From: Candidatus Heimdallarchaeota archaeon
GTDB lineage: Archaea > Asgardarchaeota > Heimdallarchaeia > Hodarchaeales > Hodarchaeaceae
Reading direction: 5' to 3'
DNA: 64,000 nt
Assembly (NCBI GenBank): GCA_020353515.1
Contig: CP070695.1
Coordinates: 1,419,216-1,483,215 of the forward strand
Below, piece by piece: positions 62,277 through 64,000 of the stretch; positions within the stretch are counted from its first letter, which is position 1; each line of letters begins with the position of its first letter. Position numbers and translations under genes: made by a program. Under the pieces are notes generated by a model. It had not been told where the DNA came from, did no database searches, and saw only the letters and a program-made list of their open reading frames with translations.

Positions 62277-63569
62277 ATGCCGAGAAAGAAGAAAAGATCT
62301 ACAGCAAAGAAGAAGAAAGCCACACCAGAACAGCCCAAGCAAGCTGAGATCTCGATAGGGATGATAGGGCATGTAGATCACGGAAAGTCAACATTAACCG
62401 AAGCTTTAACTGGTAAGTTCCCTGACACACATAGTGAAGAAATTCGTCGAGGAATCTCTATACGATTAGGATATGCTGAAACGGAATTCCGTGAATGTCC
62501 AGAGTGCGAAAACCCAACAAAATATACAACCCAGAAAAAATGTCCAATTTGTGGGAAGAAAACAGTTCTCCTACGTCGTGTTGCGTTTGTTGATGCTCCT
62601 GGCCATGAAGTTTTAATGGCTACCATGTTATCAGGAGCAAGTATAATGGATGGGGCACTTTTAGTCGTCGCAGCCAATGAAAGAGTTCCCATGCCTCAGA
62701 CTCGTGAACATCTCGCAGCTATGGAGATTATTGGGATGGAGAAGGTTATTGTTTGTCAAAATAAAATCGAATTGGTCTCAGAAAAGGCCGCTCTTCAAAA
62801 TTATAAAGATTTAAAGAAATTTATTTCGACATCTAATACAAAAGATTCTCCCATTATACCCATAAGTGCTATTCACCATACTAATATCGACATGCTTATC
62901 CAAAATATTGAGGAAAATTTCCCAACACCAAAAAGAGATGAAAGCCTTGTGCCACGAATGCTAGTTGCACGGTCTTTTGATGTAAATAAACCAGGTCAAT
63001 CCCCTACTAAATTAAAAGGAGGGGTTGTAGGTGGAAGTATTATCCAAGGGGAATTTTCTGTTGATGATGAAATCGAAATACGACCAGGGAATCGAAAAGG
63101 TAACAAATGGCAAGTTATTCGAACGAAAATAGTTAGTCTACGGTCTGGATTTGGTGACCTTCAGAAGGCATTACCAGGAGGCCTCATCGGAATTGGTACA
63201 AACATTGATCCTGCATTAGCGAAAAGTGATTCTTTAGTAGGACAAGTAGTTGGATATCCCGAAGAACTCCCACCAATTTGGGATGTACTAGAACTTGAGA
63301 GTCACCTATTAGAACGTGTTGTTGGAAGTGAGGTTCAGACTAAAGTACAAGACATTGAGATGAATGAAAATCTTATGTTAAGTGTAGCCACCGCCAAAAC
63401 CGTAGGAAAAGTGACAAAGACGGGGAAAAAAGCCATTCATATTGATCTTCGACTTCCTGTATGTGCAGATTTAGGTACTCGTATCGCTATTAGTCGTCAA
63501 ATCGATCGTAGATGGAGGTTAATAGGATGGGGGGTTATTAAAGGTGGGAAAGAACAACGACTCAATTAA
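62277..63569 (+). CDS. eif2g: translation initiation factor aIF2 gamma subunit
   Basis: A 430-residue GTPase that brings initiator Met-tRNA to the ribosome as part of aIF2. G1 GHVDHGKST (near 30-38), the zinc knuckle CPEC/CPIC, G3 VDAPGHEVLM, G4 NKIELV; domains II and III follow, with the GVVGGSII block. A Lys-rich N-terminal tail (1-24) precedes the GTPase domain. Its stop overlaps the region in which the next gene must start. Confidence 0.97.
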   Translation: MPRKKKRSTAKKKKATPEQPKQAEISIGMIGHVDHGKSTLTEALTGKFPDTHSEEIRRGISIRLGYAETEFRECPECENPTKYTTQKKCPICGKKTVLLRRVAFVDAPGHEVLMATMLSGASIMDGALLVVAANERVPMPQTREHLAAMEIIGMEKVIVCQNKIELVSEKAALQNYKDLKKFISTSNTKDSPIIPISAIHHTNIDMLIQNIEENFPTPKRDESLVPRMLVARSFDVNKPGQSPTKLKGGVVGGSIIQGEFSVDDEIEIRPGNRKGNKWQVIRTKIVSLRSGFGDLQKALPGGLIGIGTNIDPALAKSDSLVGQVVGYPEELPPIWDVLELESHLLERVVGSEVQTKVQDIEMNENLMLSVATAKTVGKVTKTGKKAIHIDLRLPVCADLGTRIAISRQIDRRWRLIGWGVIKGGKEQRLN

Positions 63570-63601
63570 ATTTCCCAACTTCAGATGGAGAAAGTCAATT
63601 A

Positions 63602-63982
63602 ATTTTCCTTGATACGAATTTTCTAATGGCACTTTGTCAAAATCCTAATTTCAACTTATCATACGAGTTAGATCGCGTTATTCCAGGGAAGCGGAGATTA
63701 ATTGTACTAGATCCAATTTTTTCTGAGCTTGAGAAACTGAATCTAAAAGGAAATCCTAAGGATCGAATTGAAGCTCGCGTAGCAATTGAGTTTGTCCATA
63801 AATATTGTCAACGATGGCCCTCTGAGTACAGCCACCGGAATATTGACTTTGTACTACTACATTACGGGAAAGAAAAAGACGGGATTATAGCAACAAATGA
63901 TCGCAAATTAAAAAGGATGGCCCGTAAAAACGGAATAAAACTTCTTTATATCCGTAATCAGAGATTTCTTGAATTACAATGA
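63602..63982 (+). CDS. PIN-domain protein (Fcf1/UTP24-like), non-standard start
   Basis: A PIN-fold ribonuclease, typically found next to aIF2-gamma. The essential first Asp is in FLDTNFLM, encoded at 63605-63628, but the first ATG (63626) lies after it, and no ATG, GTG or TTG exists in frame between the stop at 63539-63541 and 63626. I therefore start at the ATT at 63602, which has GGAG 11 bases upstream; a frameshift or sequence error is the alternative. Other acidic motifs (LDPIFSELEKL, IATNDRKLK) are intact. About 126 residues. Confidence 0.75.
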   Translation: MFLDTNFLMALCQNPNFNLSYELDRVIPGKRRLIVLDPIFSELEKLNLKGNPKDRIEARVAIEFVHKYCQRWPSEYSHRNIDFVLLHYGKEKDGIIATNDRKLKRMARKNGIKLLYIRNQRFLELQ

Positions 63983-64000
63983 AAAAAATTTAAATTCATC

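Noticed and set aside
1..64000. CRISPR arrays, insertion sequences, prophage, rRNA operon
   Set aside because: No regularly spaced repeats, transposase motifs, phage structural genes or rRNA sequence seen on reading both strands.

Overview
The window is archaeal chromosomal DNA, AT-rich and densely coded, with archaeal/eukaryotic-type information genes: PolD large subunit, RadA, RPA, PDCD5, RIO2, LSm, SRP19, Trm1, aIF2-gamma, aIF5B, eS6, eS19, eS26 and Elf1. Many starts are TTG or GTG. A Roadblock/LC7 protein, an Elf1 homologue, eS26 and a strikingly eukaryote-like EF-2 point to an Asgard archaeon, probably of the Heimdallarchaeia side. That placement is inference from protein content; no 16S rRNA is present. 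I see no insertion sequence, CRISPR array or prophage.

Layout. 1-9.3 kb (minus strand): the N-terminal part of PolD2 (cut by the window edge) at the end of a type IV filament operon with one secretion ATPase, two TadC/FlaJ-type membrane platforms, a coiled-coil protein and several prepilin-like subunits. 9.6-12.6 kb: RadA, then small or damaged secreted-protein genes. 12.9-18.8 kb: almost all of UMP synthesis (pyrE, F, C, K, D, I, B; only carbamoyl-phosphate synthase is absent), with pyrE and pyrF diverging from a palindromic promoter. 19-31.3 kb: a SerB-like phosphatase, a P-loop/deoxyribosyltransferase-like fusion, then a secreted-protein and uptake locus (zinc phospholipase-like enzyme, GATase-like surface protein, FbpABC-type ABC transporter, anchored endonuclease/phosphatase-family enzyme). 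Three of these proteins share a PGF plus hydrophobic plus basic C-terminus.

31.5-38.7 kb: RIO2, DUF460, LSm, a degenerate KaiC-like ATPase, a PfkB kinase, a Roadblock protein, a membrane protein, eS26 and an intron-containing tRNA-Arg. 38.7-46.6 kb: EF-2, a PlsC-type acyltransferase, an M24 peptidase, then a minus-strand operon eS19-PDCD5-membrane protein-BirA-nuclease-like protein. 46.8-55.4 kb: a GATase-like membrane protein, Elf1, an EngB-like GTPase, a multi-OB RPA, a tRNA-like element, a B12/radical SAM protein, an intron-containing tRNA-Pro, and Trm1, RrmJ/FtsJ and SRP19. 55.8-59.7 kb: accessory genes and decayed remnants. 59.8-64 kb: translation genes aIF5B, eS6, aIF2-gamma and a PIN protein.

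Strongest leads: the eukaryote-like EF-2; the compact tRNA-like element without a D arm (51211-51279); the scavenging/uptake locus with its 22-bp palindrome; a perfect 20-bp palindrome with C/D-like boxes ahead of RIO2; two P-loop proteins lacking the Walker A lysine; a PIN gene without a normal start codon; and a secreted-protein gene with a stop as its second codon.
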